A stretch of DNA of 64,000 bases from Antiquaquibacter oligotrophicus (GTDB lineage Bacteria > Actinomycetota > Actinomycetes > Actinomycetales > Microbacteriaceae): contig NZ_CP085036.1 in the NCBI RefSeq assembly GCF_020535405.1, positions 806,001 through 870,000 on the forward strand. The letters run 5' to 3'. The notes beneath the pieces were generated by a model. The model was not told the DNA's origin, ran no database searches, and was given only the letters and a program-made list of their open reading frames with translations. The translations under genes and the position numbers were made by a program. Of this stretch, positions 8,399 to 17,129 are shown piece by piece (the stretch's first letter is position 1; each line of letters starts with the position of its first letter).

Positions 8399-9318
8399 CG
8401 ATCCACCGCCGTCGTGCGGCGTGCATCTCCCAGGAGCCGATTCATGACTCCCTCCGCCCGACCCAATCCCACAACGAGGCCATCACCGACGCTGAACCGT
8501 CCGGGTTGCCGAACCCCGAGGGTCAGCCCACCCAGCACGGCCGCCCACGCTCGCCGTGCCCCGAAATCCCATTCCCTGAGGATATGGCCATAGCCGCGCC
8601 CGTAGGCGCGCAGCTTGCGACGGCGCGCTGCACCGTCGAGGCCGTCGGTCTCCCGCACACCCCGTACTTCCAAGTCGGGATCGAAGTGGACGCGAGCGCC
8701 GGATGCACTCATCCGAAGGAGAAGGTCGGTGCCTTCTCCGCTCTGCCACGGCGAGTCGGCTCCAGAACCGAGGTGCTCGTCGAAGCCGCCCGCCGCGAGA
8801 ACCGCATCGACACGCACGAGCATGGCCGCTTCCATCACACGCCAGACGTTTCCCTTGCTCACGGGCACCGTTTCGGCGGGAAAGTCCCGCCGAACTCCCG
8901 CGTCGTCTCGATAGTGACCGGCGACGATCTGTGCGTTCTCATCCGGGGTGAATCTCGCGAAAAAATCGGATGCCACGCGGGAGGTGTCGTTGGGAAAAAA
9001 CACGTAATCCGCTCGCCCCGCGAGCGCCGCTACACCTGCGTTCCTCCCGCGCGAGAGTCCGCGCTGCGACGTCACGCGCTCGAGAGGAAGCACGGCGGCG
9101 AAGCGCCCGCACACCGCCTCCACCGAGAGCTCACCAGCTGCCGAGCCATCGGCGAACGTCGACTGGTCGCACACGATGACGATGGCGGGCGGACGAGTCT
9201 GCGCCGCGAGATCCTCGAGCAAGTGCTGAAGCGATGCGGCGCGCCCGAGCGTGGAGATGACGACGCCGATGCGGGATGCTGGTGCAGATCCGGAGTCGCC
9301 TGTGAGCGAATCATCCAA
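8395..9318 (-). CDS. Glycosyltransferase family 2
   Basis: A 307-residue GT2-like enzyme: IGVVISTLGRAASLQHLLED at the N-terminus, a shortened FPNDT in place of the usual DxD metal site, and a downstream acceptor-side segment GEGTDLLLRMSASG. The only available start is a TTG at 9318, overlapping the upstream GT4 gene by 8 nt, with a GGAG 7 nt before it. The altered metal motif is worth noting, but ND-type variants occur in the family. It presumably adds one sugar in repeat-unit assembly. Confidence 0.8.
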   Translation of the reverse strand: MDDSLTGDSGSAPASRIGVVISTLGRAASLQHLLEDLAAQTRPPAIVIVCDQSTFADGSAAGELSVEAVCGRFAAVLPLERVTSQRGLSRGRNAGVAALAGRADYVFFPNDTSRVASDFFARFTPDENAQIVAGHYRDDAGVRRDFPAETVPVSKGNVWRVMEAAMLVRVDAVLAAGGFDEHLGSGADSPWQSGEGTDLLLRMSASGARVHFDPDLEVRGVRETDGLDGAARRRKLRAYGRGYGHILREWDFGARRAWAAVLGGLTLGVRQPGRFSVGDGLVVGLGRAEGVMNRLLGDARRTTAVDR

Positions 9319-10360
9319 TCGGGCGCTCCGACCTCAGCGAACCGGTGATCGTCTCGAGAAGCCTGCCGGCCGAACGGTCCCACGAGAAACGCTGGGACAC
9401 AACTCGCAGCCCTGCCTCGTTCTCGCGCGACCTGCCGCGCAACGACGAACGCAGAGCAGCCGCGACGCTCGCGGTGTCGTGTGGGTCGACGTAGGTCGCG
9501 GCCTCCCCGCACAGCCACCGGAAAACCGGGATGTCCGAGAGGATCAGGGGCGAGCCGCACGCGGCAGCTTCGACGACCGGCAGGCCGAATCCTTCGGCGA
9601 GGCTCGCGAACACGGTGGCTCGAGCGTTGCGGTAGAGGTCGACAAGCTCGTCATCGGTCACGTAGCCGATGTGGACTGTGCCGTCCGGCCAGGAGATGTT
9701 CTCCCGCTCGAAAATCGAACTCTCGGTGCCTGCCACGACGAGGGGCGTGCGAGCACGTTCCTCAGCTGACAGGGTGCCGTAGGCACTCACCACACGCGAA
9801 AGGTTCTTTCGCGGATCGCGACTACCCACAACAAGAAAATAGGAGCCCGACGTGAGGTCGAGGCGCTCGAGAACGCCCGACGTGTCCGGGCCGTCCGCGG
9901 TGAAAATCTCGCTGGGAGCGTTTGGGATGACGATGACCTCGGGCGCGCGCTTCGCGAGCGCCCGCACCTGCTCGGCGACGGGTTCGCTGACGGCAACGAT
10001 GGTCTTCGCCGAGCGCAAATGCGCTTTCAGAACGAAAGCCTGAACGGACGCGAATCGTGCCGAGAACCACTCCGGGTTGGTGAGCGGAAATAGATCGTGG
10101 ATGGCGACGATGTGCCGGGGATGCACGACGGGCGCGCGCGTGGTGAGGCTCACGAGGGTCCCGCGCCACGTTCGCACCGGCAGAATGAGCTGCACCCACA
10201 ACCAGCGCAGCGGGCTCCACCGGACCCACGACGGCACGAAGACGGGAACGACGACGGATCGCCCGCCGAGGCGACGCGAGATCTCGGTCGCAAACCGCTG
10301 CTGGCCCGTAATGCGCTGCCCGACGAAGGACATATTGAGGTAAACGCGATCGCTCACCAC
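9311..10360 (-). CDS. Glycosyltransferase family 4
   Basis: A GT-B fold retaining glycosyltransferase of 349 residues. The N-terminal half carries MSFVGQRITGQQRFATEIS, typical of mannosyl/rhamnosyl transferases in polysaccharide loci. The C-terminal nucleotide-sugar domain has GSRDPRKNLSRV and the E-x7-E signature in AEGFGLPVVEAAACG (around residues 260-275). Two adjacent GTG codons (10360 and 10357) could start it; the second gives the 4-nt GTGA overlap favoured elsewhere in this DNA. Confidence 0.87.
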   Translation of the reverse strand: MVSDRVYLNMSFVGQRITGQQRFATEISRRLGGRSVVVPVFVPSWVRWSPLRWLWVQLILPVRTWRGTLVSLTTRAPVVHPRHIVAIHDLFPLTNPEWFSARFASVQAFVLKAHLRSAKTIVAVSEPVAEQVRALAKRAPEVIVIPNAPSEIFTADGPDTSGVLERLDLTSGSYFLVVGSRDPRKNLSRVVSAYGTLSAEERARTPLVVAGTESSIFERENISWPDGTVHIGYVTDDELVDLYRNARATVFASLAEGFGLPVVEAAACGSPLILSDIPVFRWLCGEAATYVDPHDTASVAAALRSSLRGRSRENEAGLRVVSQRFSWDRSAGRLLETITGSLRSERPIG

Positions 10361-11307
10361 GAGGCCCCACCGTCGGCGGAGGAGCGGAACTCACCGTCGA
10401 TCCATGCCCACGTCGCGTTCCCCAGTCGGGCGAGTGCGATGTCAGCGGGGGGATCCTCGGCGGGAATACATCCGACACGCACCGGGAACTCGGATCCGAG
10501 TGGCGACGGAACCGCCTGTACGGAGATGCCGTCGCATCCTTCACCGCCCCACACGGCGAGCACGTGGCCGCCGGGTGCGGGCGACGCGGCGAGAATGCCG
10601 GGCACCTCGAGGCTTGCCCACGCCCCTCCCCCGATCGACTCGGCAACGAGGTCGTCGCACACCACGGTTGTTGTCGCGTCTCGAGCCTGTGCCTGTTGGG
10701 CGACCGGGCACGGGCCGGGAACGGATGCCCCCTGAAGATGGACCACATCGGGTGCATCCCGATCGACGTAACGCAGAAGGCTCACCGCTTCGGGCCTAGG
10801 CTCCCAGAACTCGCCAGCGGTGAAGGACGCAAAACCGGCGACATCACAGGAGTCGCCGGCGCGCGCGACAACCCAGATCGTGTCGGCATCGACGACCTCG
10901 AGGGCAAGCACCTGTCTCGCGCGCATCTCGGTTGTCGTCAGAACCGCCCAGGTGGCACCGCCATCGACGCTGTACTCGAGCTGCGCGTCGGGTCCGTCGC
11001 AGGAGCCGAGGGTGGAGCGCCAGATCGTCCTGCCGTCGACAGTAGAGAGGTAACGACCGGAGGATGCCTCGGCCACAGGCTCCTCGGTCGACTCTGGCGC
11101 AGGCGTTGTGCCGTCGTCGAAGGACGGGATCGGGCTGGCGGCCCCGGGCTGCACCTGATTCATCCGGATCACCGCCATCCCGATGAGGATGACATCGATG
11201 AGCAAGAACAGGACAACGAGGATCACACCGATGGCGCGCGCTGCGGAACTGCGAGGCGCCTTCGGACGGCGGTTTGCGGGGGCCGCCGACCTCGGATGCG
11301 AAACCAC
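10354..11307 (-). CDS. Membrane-anchored protein with Asp-box (BNR-like) repeats
   Basis: A 317-residue protein with a basic N-terminus, one membrane segment (about residues 26-48), a Pro/Thr/Glu-rich linker, and an extracytoplasmic domain. That domain contains two Asp-box motifs, SVDGGATW (about 113-120) and, at the very C-terminus, SSADGGASW; these turns mark beta-propeller sialidase/BNR folds. Six or so cysteines suggest disulfides. No catalytic residues can be assigned. It sits inside the exopolysaccharide operon between the autokinase and the GT4 gene, so a role in glycan binding or export is an inference. Confidence 0.6.
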   Translation of the reverse strand: MVSHPRSAAPANRRPKAPRSSAARAIGVILVVLFLLIDVILIGMAVIRMNQVQPGAASPIPSFDDGTTPAPESTEEPVAEASSGRYLSTVDGRTIWRSTLGSCDGPDAQLEYSVDGGATWAVLTTTEMRARQVLALEVVDADTIWVVARAGDSCDVAGFASFTAGEFWEPRPEAVSLLRYVDRDAPDVVHLQGASVPGPCPVAQQAQARDATTTVVCDDLVAESIGGGAWASLEVPGILAASPAPGGHVLAVWGGEGCDGISVQAVPSPLGSEFPVRVGCIPAEDPPADIALARLGNATWAWIDGEFRSSADGGASW

Positions 11308-11391
11308 GTATCTCCCGTCGTTTGCCCCGGAGGGGTGCTCACGACGACGTCGTCGTACTCTCGCTTCCGGGGGTGAAGCGATCCGGCATGC

Positions 11392-12783
11392 TCAGGAGGC
11401 GGGTGTCTCCACTGCGGGCACTGCGCCGGAACCGTACCCATAGTAGCCATAGCGACCGTAGCCGTAGGCGTCCGGTCCCTTGGCCGGAAGCATCGTCAGA
11501 ACGATGCCCGACGCGTCGGCTCCGGCGGTCCGCAGGGCGGTGAGAGCGCCCTTGACCTGGTTCTTTTGAGTACGCCCCGCGGCGGCCACGAGGATGACCC
11601 CACCGACCTTCTTCGCGAGGATCGCGGCATCCGTCACCGGCAGCAGCGGAGGTGCGTCGAAGATGACCGCGTCGTAGTACTCGAGCACGTGGTCGACGAG
11701 CTTCTGCATCGCCGCGGAGCTCAGCAGTTCGCTCGGGTTGGGCGGGAGTGTGCCGGCGGGGAGGACTGAGAGTGTTCCCGTTCCCCACGGCTGGACGACG
11801 TCGGACAGGACAACGCTGCCGATGAGCACGTCGGTGAGTCCGACCGCGCCCTCGAGACCCATGTACTCGGCCACCTTGGGGCGACGTAGATCGGCGTCGA
11901 CGAGGAGCACACGCTTGCCGACATCCGCCAGGGAGATGGCGAGGTTGGCCGAGGTGGTGCTCTTGCCTTCCTGCTCGACGGCCGATGTGGTCACAAACGC
12001 CTGCGAACCCCGCTCGATATCGACGAACTGGAGGTTGGTGCGCAGTGTTCTAAACGACTCGGCACGCGGGCTGCGCGGGTCCTCGTGAACGATGAGCGGG
12101 CGATCGACCGCGCGCGGATCGAAGGCGATTCCCCCGATGATCGGGATGTCGGTGATCGACTCGATGTCACGCTCGTTGCGCACGCGGGTGTCGAGCACTT
12201 CACGGAGTACCGCGACGACCACACCCACCACGAGGCCGATGAAGAAACCGAGACCGAGATTGAGCGGAACGTTGGGGCTCACCGCGACAGTCGGCACGGT
12301 CGCGTCCTGAACCCGCGTGAGTTTCACCGGCGAACCGGTCTCCTCGGTGGATTCGATCTGACGGACAACAGCAGACAAGCTCTGGGATGCCGCGTTCGCG
12401 ATGTCGGCGGCCTGTTTGGGGTCGGTGTCGGTCACCGAGATCGTGATGAGTGTTGTGTCGAGGGGTGAGGACGAGGAGACGGCGAGCGCGAGTTCTGCCG
12501 CCGTGACATCCAGCCGCAGTTTGTCGATGACGGGCTCGAGCACGATCGGCGTGGTCACGAGCGACGCGTAGGTCTTCACTCGGGCCTGGGTGAAGTTGTT
12601 GCCCTGAACGAGGTCCTGTGTTGTCTCGCCTGCCTGGGTCGAGACGAAGACCTTCGACGACGCCGTGTAACGGGGCGTCTGGACGAGCGACAGAGCTGCC
12701 GCGATGCCGACGGCGAGAAGCAGGGAAAGCGCGATGAGAATCCAACTACGGCGAAGAACGCGCACGTAATCGCGAAGTTCCAC
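11392..12783 (-). CDS. Polysaccharide chain-length protein fused to BY-type tyrosine autokinase
   Basis: A 463-residue fusion of a Wzz domain (ELRDYVRVLRRSWILI, with flanking membrane helices near residues 15-37 and 165-190) to a cytoplasmic bacterial tyrosine kinase. The kinase has Walker A EQEGKSTTSA, Walker A' LLVDADLRRP and Walker B VIFDAPP, and ends in a tyrosine cluster (YGYGRYGYYGYG) that is the usual autophosphorylation tail. It controls EPS polymerisation and export. The GTG at 12783 is chosen because it begins at the Wzz domain and has GGAAAGG upstream. It is the first gene of the EPS operon. Confidence 0.92.
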   Translation of the reverse strand: MELRDYVRVLRRSWILIALSLLLAVGIAAALSLVQTPRYTASSKVFVSTQAGETTQDLVQGNNFTQARVKTYASLVTTPIVLEPVIDKLRLDVTAAELALAVSSSSPLDTTLITISVTDTDPKQAADIANAASQSLSAVVRQIESTEETGSPVKLTRVQDATVPTVAVSPNVPLNLGLGFFIGLVVGVVVAVLREVLDTRVRNERDIESITDIPIIGGIAFDPRAVDRPLIVHEDPRSPRAESFRTLRTNLQFVDIERGSQAFVTTSAVEQEGKSTTSANLAISLADVGKRVLLVDADLRRPKVAEYMGLEGAVGLTDVLIGSVVLSDVVQPWGTGTLSVLPAGTLPPNPSELLSSAAMQKLVDHVLEYYDAVIFDAPPLLPVTDAAILAKKVGGVILVAAAGRTQKNQVKGALTALRTAGADASGIVLTMLPAKGPDAYGYGRYGYYGYGSGAVPAVETPAS

Positions 12784-12884
12784 GTCGAAAACCTTTCCCC
12801 AACAGTCCTGATGACATGGTGTCACACATCGCGAGTGCGGCCCGCCACGTTGCGGCTCGCGGTACTCCTTCGTACCGTGTGGGG

Positions 12885-13598
12885 ATGCTCGAACGCTACC
12901 AATCCGGATCCGCTGGGCCGCGCATCCTCCTCGTCCACGGCCTCAGCTCGTCGGCCGACTCGTGGTGGCGCGTCGTGGAGGCCCTCGCGCCGCACGCGCG
13001 TGTGACGACCATCGACCTCCGCGGCCACGGAGCGAGCGCACCCGCGGACTCGTATGCGCTGCGGGATTACGCGTCGGACCTTCCCCGTGAGAATTGGGAT
13101 GCGGTGGTCGCTCACTCCCTCGGAGGTGCCGCCGCGGTCCTTGCTGCCTCCCAGCCGGGATTTGCACGATCCCTTGTCCTCCTCGACCCCGTGCTCGAGG
13201 TGCCGGAAGCCGACTTCGAGGCGGTCCTCGCGGACCAGGTGAGCGAGTTGCGTCTAGACGAGGCGTCCGTCGCCGCAGAAAAGCCGCACTGGGATGAACG
13301 GGATCGGGCAGCGAAGCTCGTCGGTGTGCGTTCCGTCGATCCGGCGGCCGTTGAGGGCAGCTTCCGCGACACCGGCCGGTGGGATGTCCGAGCCGAGGCC
13401 CGCGCGCTGCGCTCGCCCACACTTCTCATCGCGGGAGACCCCGCTATCTACACGATGCTGGACCCCGAACTCGGCCGAACGCTCGCCGCGGAGAACGAGT
13501 CCATCGACTACCGAGTGATCGCCGGCGCCGGGCACTCACCACATCGGGACAAGCCGGAGGAGACGCTCGCGGTTCTCACCGAGCGCCTCCTCGGCTGA
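12885..13598 (+). CDS. Alpha/beta hydrolase
   Basis: The 237-residue protein has the oxyanion-hole HGLSSSADSW, the nucleophile elbow AHSLGG and a late catalytic-histidine motif AGAGHSPH. Substrate is unknown. The ATG at 12885 is preferred to one at 12816: a TACCGT -10-like box lies 6 nt before it (leaderless pattern), and it leaves about 100 bp for the divergent EPS promoter. It nearly abuts the convergent aldo/keto reductase gene, with a 3-nt gap. Confidence 0.82.
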   Translation: MLERYQSGSAGPRILLVHGLSSSADSWWRVVEALAPHARVTTIDLRGHGASAPADSYALRDYASDLPRENWDAVVAHSLGGAAAVLAASQPGFARSLVLLDPVLEVPEADFEAVLADQVSELRLDEASVAAEKPHWDERDRAAKLVGVRSVDPAAVEGSFRDTGRWDVRAEARALRSPTLLIAGDPAIYTMLDPELGRTLAAENESIDYRVIAGAGHSPHRDKPEETLAVLTERLLG

Positions 13599-13601
13599 GA
13601 G

Positions 13602-14588
13602 CTACCAGCGGTGGTGGATCGCCTCGCGGAACGACCTGTCGTAGAGGTCACGCACTTTCGCCGAGAAGTCGGAGGAAAGTCGGGGCACCGCACCTGCCGA
13701 CGCGTTAGATCGAGCCTGGTCGACCGAACGCGCGCCGGGGATGACCGTCGTGACGCCCGGCAACTGGGCGAGCCACGCGAGGGCAGCGACAGGGGCGCTG
13801 AGCCCCTCTGCCTCGGCGAACGACGAGAACTCCTGTGCGGCAGCAACACCCGTCTCGAAGTCGACACCCGAGAACGTCTCGCCGACGTCGAACGCGTCGC
13901 CCTGACGGTTGAAGGTGCGGTGGTCGTTCGCGGCGAAGACCGTGTCCTTCGTGTACTTGCCACTCAGCAGGCCGGACGCGAGCGGGACTCGCGCGATGAT
14001 GGCGACGCCGGCCTCAATCGCGGCGGGAAGGACGATGTCGAGGGGCTTGAGCCGGAAGGCATTGAGGATGATCTGAACGCTCGCGACATTCGGTCGCTCG
14101 ATCGCGAGCAAAGCCTGCTCGACCGTCTCGACACTCACGCCGTACCGCGCGATAACTCCCTCGTCCACGAGGGTGTCGAGCGCATCGTAGGTGGCGTCCT
14201 CGACGTAGACCGGGGTCGGCGGGCAGTGCAACTGAACGAGGTCGAGAGTGTCCTGACGGAGGTTGCGGCGCGAACGATCCGTCCACTGCCGGAAGTTCGC
14301 GAGCGAGTAGTTCTCCGGCACCTGCGCCTCGCGACGACCCATCTTTGTGGCAACAAAGATGTTCAGGTCGGGGCGATCGGCGAGGAAGCCGCCGATGATC
14401 TCCTCGCTGCGGCCATCGCCGTACACGTCGGCGGTGTCGAAGATGGTGACCCCCGCCTCCGCGGAAGCGTCGAGGATGGCGCGGGCATCCGCCTCGCTCA
14501 CATCCCCCCAATCCGCGCCGAGTTGCCACGTGCCCAAACCAATAGCGGAGACGTCGCGACCGAGGCGACGGGTACTACGAATGTCCAT
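13602..14588 (-). CDS. Aldo/keto reductase
   Basis: A 328-residue NADPH-dependent oxidoreductase with a TIM-barrel fold. The AKR tetrad is visible: Asp and Tyr in DTADVYGDGRSEE, Lys in VATKMGRR and His in LVQLHCPP. The C-terminal IPGARSVDQARSN segment is the cofactor phosphate site. The ATG at 14588 (MDIRSTRRLGRDV) gives the canonical N-terminus; an upstream in-frame extension is not protein-like. Substrate is not predictable. Confidence 0.9.
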   Translation of the reverse strand: MDIRSTRRLGRDVSAIGLGTWQLGADWGDVSEADARAILDASAEAGVTIFDTADVYGDGRSEEIIGGFLADRPDLNIFVATKMGRREAQVPENYSLANFRQWTDRSRRNLRQDTLDLVQLHCPPTPVYVEDATYDALDTLVDEGVIARYGVSVETVEQALLAIERPNVASVQIILNAFRLKPLDIVLPAAIEAGVAIIARVPLASGLLSGKYTKDTVFAANDHRTFNRQGDAFDVGETFSGVDFETGVAAAQEFSSFAEAEGLSAPVAALAWLAQLPGVTTVIPGARSVDQARSNASAGAVPRLSSDFSAKVRDLYDRSFREAIHHRW

Positions 14589-14611
14589 GGACGTACGGTA
14601 ACAAATCTGGA

Positions 14612-15409
14612 TCAACCGATGACCGACACGAGCTCCCTCGCGATCCTGGTGCGAACGAGGTGATCGCCGACATCGACGCGATGCATGGTCACGTGGCGCA
14701 TGGTTCCGATGATGCGCAGGGTCGCGGGCGCGATGAACTGGTCGAGTCCGCCGTAGACAACGTCCACGGGCGCGGCGACACGGGAGATGTCGGAGACGGT
14801 GGTCTGCGACTCGATGCAGTTCTTCAGACTGAGGATGAAGGCATCCCAATTACGATCGTTGACCTCGAGCGCGGAGCCGAGGCGTAACAGCCGTGACAGG
14901 GCGGTCGCGCTGGCGATGGTGAGGTCCTTGTTGGCGCGGAGGAACTCGTAGAGCCGCAGATACAACTCGACCTGGCTCCGCGCGCGCGGGTCGCCCAGCT
15001 CGGTCGGCGAGAGATAGACGGGCGGGCTCACGAGCACGAGCCGTGAGACGCGAGCCGGGTTCTGCGCGGCGTAGCGGGCGGCGAGCAGACTGCCGAGCGA
15101 GTGCCCCACGAGGATGAACGGCTCACGCAATGAGAGCGAGCGAATGGTGGCGGCGATGGATGCCACGTGCTCCTCGATCGTGTACGTCGCCCCCGCCGGC
15201 GCTGGCGAGCCGCCGAACCCGAGCAACTCGAGGCTGATGCAGCGGTAGCGGCCTTCTAGCTGCGGGATCACACGACGGAAGGTTGACGCCGACGAGGCGA
15301 TCCCGTGGAGCAGAACGACGACGGGCCCCTCGCCCACGTCGCTTGCGACGTGAAGGAGAGGGGCCCGGTGTCGATGGAGAGCCGACGCGATGCGCGCGAA
15401 CCAGCTCAT
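14612..15409 (-). CDS. Alpha/beta hydrolase
   Basis: A 265-residue alpha/beta hydrolase with VVLLHGIASSASTF (oxyanion region), the nucleophile elbow VGHSLGS and a C-terminal VDVGDHLVRTR that may carry the catalytic histidine. It has the length and shape of lactonase/esterase-type enzymes (MenH/BioH-like). It is separated by 23 bp from the downstream aldo/keto reductase gene on the same strand. Confidence 0.85.
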   Translation of the reverse strand: MSWFARIASALHRHRAPLLHVASDVGEGPVVVLLHGIASSASTFRRVIPQLEGRYRCISLELLGFGGSPAPAGATYTIEEHVASIAATIRSLSLREPFILVGHSLGSLLAARYAAQNPARVSRLVLVSPPVYLSPTELGDPRARSQVELYLRLYEFLRANKDLTIASATALSRLLRLGSALEVNDRNWDAFILSLKNCIESQTTVSDISRVAAPVDVVYGGLDQFIAPATLRIIGTMRHVTMHRVDVGDHLVRTRIARELVSVIG

Positions 15410-15450
15410 GGCTCGAGACTAGCGAGTGGCTCTTGGTGGCGCCTGAGTTA

Positions 15451-15666
15451 TCAGTCGCGCAGTTTCTCCTTGTACTCGTTTTTCGCTTCCGTCGCGTCGC
15501 GGTCGGCCTCGGCCTTGCGCAGCTCCGCTTCCTTGCGCTTGACCTCGGCATCGGCCTGCAGTTCGTCGACCTTGTCTTCGACCCGCTCCTTGGTGTCGTC
15601 GACCCATTCGCCGATCTTTTTACCGGTTGCCTCAGCGGCGTCCTTGGCGTCATCCAGCAGACCCAT
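15451..15666 (-). CDS. Small charged coiled-coil protein (stress-protein-like)
   Basis: A 71-residue, extremely charged protein (MGLLDDAKDAAEATGKKIGE...) predicted to be one continuous helix, rich in Lys, Glu and Ala. Composition and length recall CsbD/LEA-like stress proteins, but no defined motif allows a firm assignment. A perfect AGGAGG lies 5-6 nt before the ATG at 15666, the strongest ribosome-binding site in this area, hinting at high expression. The next 188 bp upstream are non-coding. Confidence 0.7.
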   Translation of the reverse strand: MGLLDDAKDAAEATGKKIGEWVDDTKERVEDKVDELQADAEVKRKEAELRKAEADRDATEAKNEYKEKLRD

Positions 15667-15854
15667 GATGTCCTCCTCGCGGTCGGTACAGGGGGCGTAA
15701 TCACCCTGTGGTGTGACAGTAGTACCGCGGTGCGACTCGTGGAGGGAATGCACACCAGGCTCCCAGACTCGGGACGACCCGCTCACGGCGATGACGCCCA
15801 AATCGTTGCAAACGTTGGGTAGCCATTGCACCGCCGAGAACTTAGCGTGATGCC

Positions 15855-16748
15855 ATGAGGCGCATTCTTCTTATTCCCACAGCACTTGTTCTCGGCGCGA
15901 TCGCACTCACCGGTTGCTCCGCCGGTGGCGCGGACTCCGCGTCCGCACCGGCTCCCGAGGTCGAATACCAGAGTTCAGAGGGCGGCAGCGTTGCCGTCGA
16001 CGAAATGTCGACCGATCCCACGCAGTCGGAGCGGCAGGTCATCGTCACGGGATGGATGACGGTCACGGTCGAGCAACCGCTCGAGGCGGCATCCGAGGCC
16101 ATCAGAATTGCCGAATCCGTCGGGGGGCGTGTGGACGGCAGAAACGAATACGCCCCGGCTGACGGCAACAGGGGCAGCGCGACGCTGACCCTGCGACTCC
16201 CCGCGGAGGGTCTCACCGAGACTCTGGATCGGTTCAAGGAGCTGGGTGAGGTGCAGGAAATCTCGCTGGACTCCTCCGACGTGACCATGGCCACGCAGGA
16301 CCTGGATGCCCGAATCTCTGCGCTGAGCGCCTCCATCGAGCGTCTCGAAGCGCTACTGGCGACGGCGACGGACACGGAAAACCTCATCGCACTCGAGACC
16401 GCGATCTCCGATCGCCAGGCACAACTCGAGAGCATGCAGGCCGAGCGCCGGTACTACGCGGACCAGGTGGCCCTCTCAACGGTGACACTCAATCTCGTGT
16501 CGACCGAGGACGCTCCCGTCGAGAGACCCATCACCTTTATCGACGGGCTCGTCGCGGGATGGAACGCGTTCGTGGGCTTCTTCGCGGGACTCTTGGTGGT
16601 GCTCGGAGTGCTCCTACCCTGGATCATCCTCGCCGCCATCATCACGGCCGCGATCCTGTTCTTCCTGCGGTGGCGCCGCAGCCGCAGGGTCGCGCAGGCA
16701 CCCGAGGAGCCCGCCGCGGCGTCGCTACCTCCCACCCACACTTCGTGA
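15855..16748 (+). CDS. DUF4349-type lipoprotein
   Basis: A 297-residue exported lipoprotein: signal peptide with lipobox LTGC (Cys21), an acidic linker, a DUF4349 domain (about residues 60-220) with a coiled coil around ALSASIERLEALLATATDTE, then a C-terminal membrane helix (about 230-270) and a basic cytoplasmic tail. Having both a lipid anchor and a C-terminal helix is normal for this family. Function is unknown; an envelope-stress role is only a guess. The stop codon is the first triplet of the hairpin at 16746. Confidence 0.82.
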   Translation: MRRILLIPTALVLGAIALTGCSAGGADSASAPAPEVEYQSSEGGSVAVDEMSTDPTQSERQVIVTGWMTVTVEQPLEAASEAIRIAESVGGRVDGRNEYAPADGNRGSATLTLRLPAEGLTETLDRFKELGEVQEISLDSSDVTMATQDLDARISALSASIERLEALLATATDTENLIALETAISDRQAQLESMQAERRYYADQVALSTVTLNLVSTEDAPVERPITFIDGLVAGWNAFVGFFAGLLVVLGVLLPWIILAAIITAAILFFLRWRRSRRVAQAPEEPAAASLPPTHTS

Positions 16749-16803
16749 GGTGCCCACTTCGGTGGGTCTGATCCCAAAAACACCCACCGAAGTGGGCACC
16801 TCA
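16746..16803. terminator. Perfect 22-bp hairpin between convergent genes (TGAGGTGCCCAC family)
   Basis: Left arm 16746-16767 (starting TGAGGTGCCCACTTCGG) and right arm 16782-16803 are perfectly complementary around a 14-nt loop. The left arm begins at the TGA stop of the DUF4349 gene and the element ends 17 bp before the stop of the convergent small gene. A closely related copy lies at 42986-43043. It is probably a bidirectional terminator that also behaves as an interspersed repeat. Confidence 0.75.
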
Positions 16804-16819
16804 GGGGCGGAGCGGAGAA

Positions 16820-17056
16820 CTAGGGGGTTTCGCGGTCGTCGGCCATCGCGAGGTAGCCGCTCAGACGCGCGATGAAGTCGTCGTCGGGACGGTACGAGGG
16901 GTCGGCGACGGCCTTCTCGTAGTGTCCCTCCGCCTCCTGGATCGCGTCGTCGATCTCGAGCACCGCGAGAGCGTTGCGCTGCTCCGCGTCGAGGGCGACG
17001 AGAAACGCGATCGCGCGATCGATGTCAGCGGGGCCGGCGTAGATGTACTCAGACAT
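16820..17056 (-). CDS. Small conserved-looking hypothetical protein
   Basis: A 78-residue acidic protein (MSEYIYAGPADIDRAIAFLV...) with no recognisable domain; it looks mostly helical with a C-terminal DDDFIARLSGYLAMADD. The ATG at 17056 is preceded by GAGAGGAAC at good spacing, which argues for a real gene and against an upstream in-frame extension. It follows the luciferase-like gene on the same strand after a 70-bp gap. Confidence 0.6.
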   Translation of the reverse strand: MSEYIYAGPADIDRAIAFLVALDAEQRNALAVLEIDDAIQEAEGHYEKAVADPSYRPDDDFIARLSGYLAMADDRETP

Positions 17057-17129
17057 GGTGTTCCTCTCAAGAACGGGCATCCCCCACATTAGGACAGCGG
17101 ATGACGCGCGCCCCTCACCGGCGGGCATG

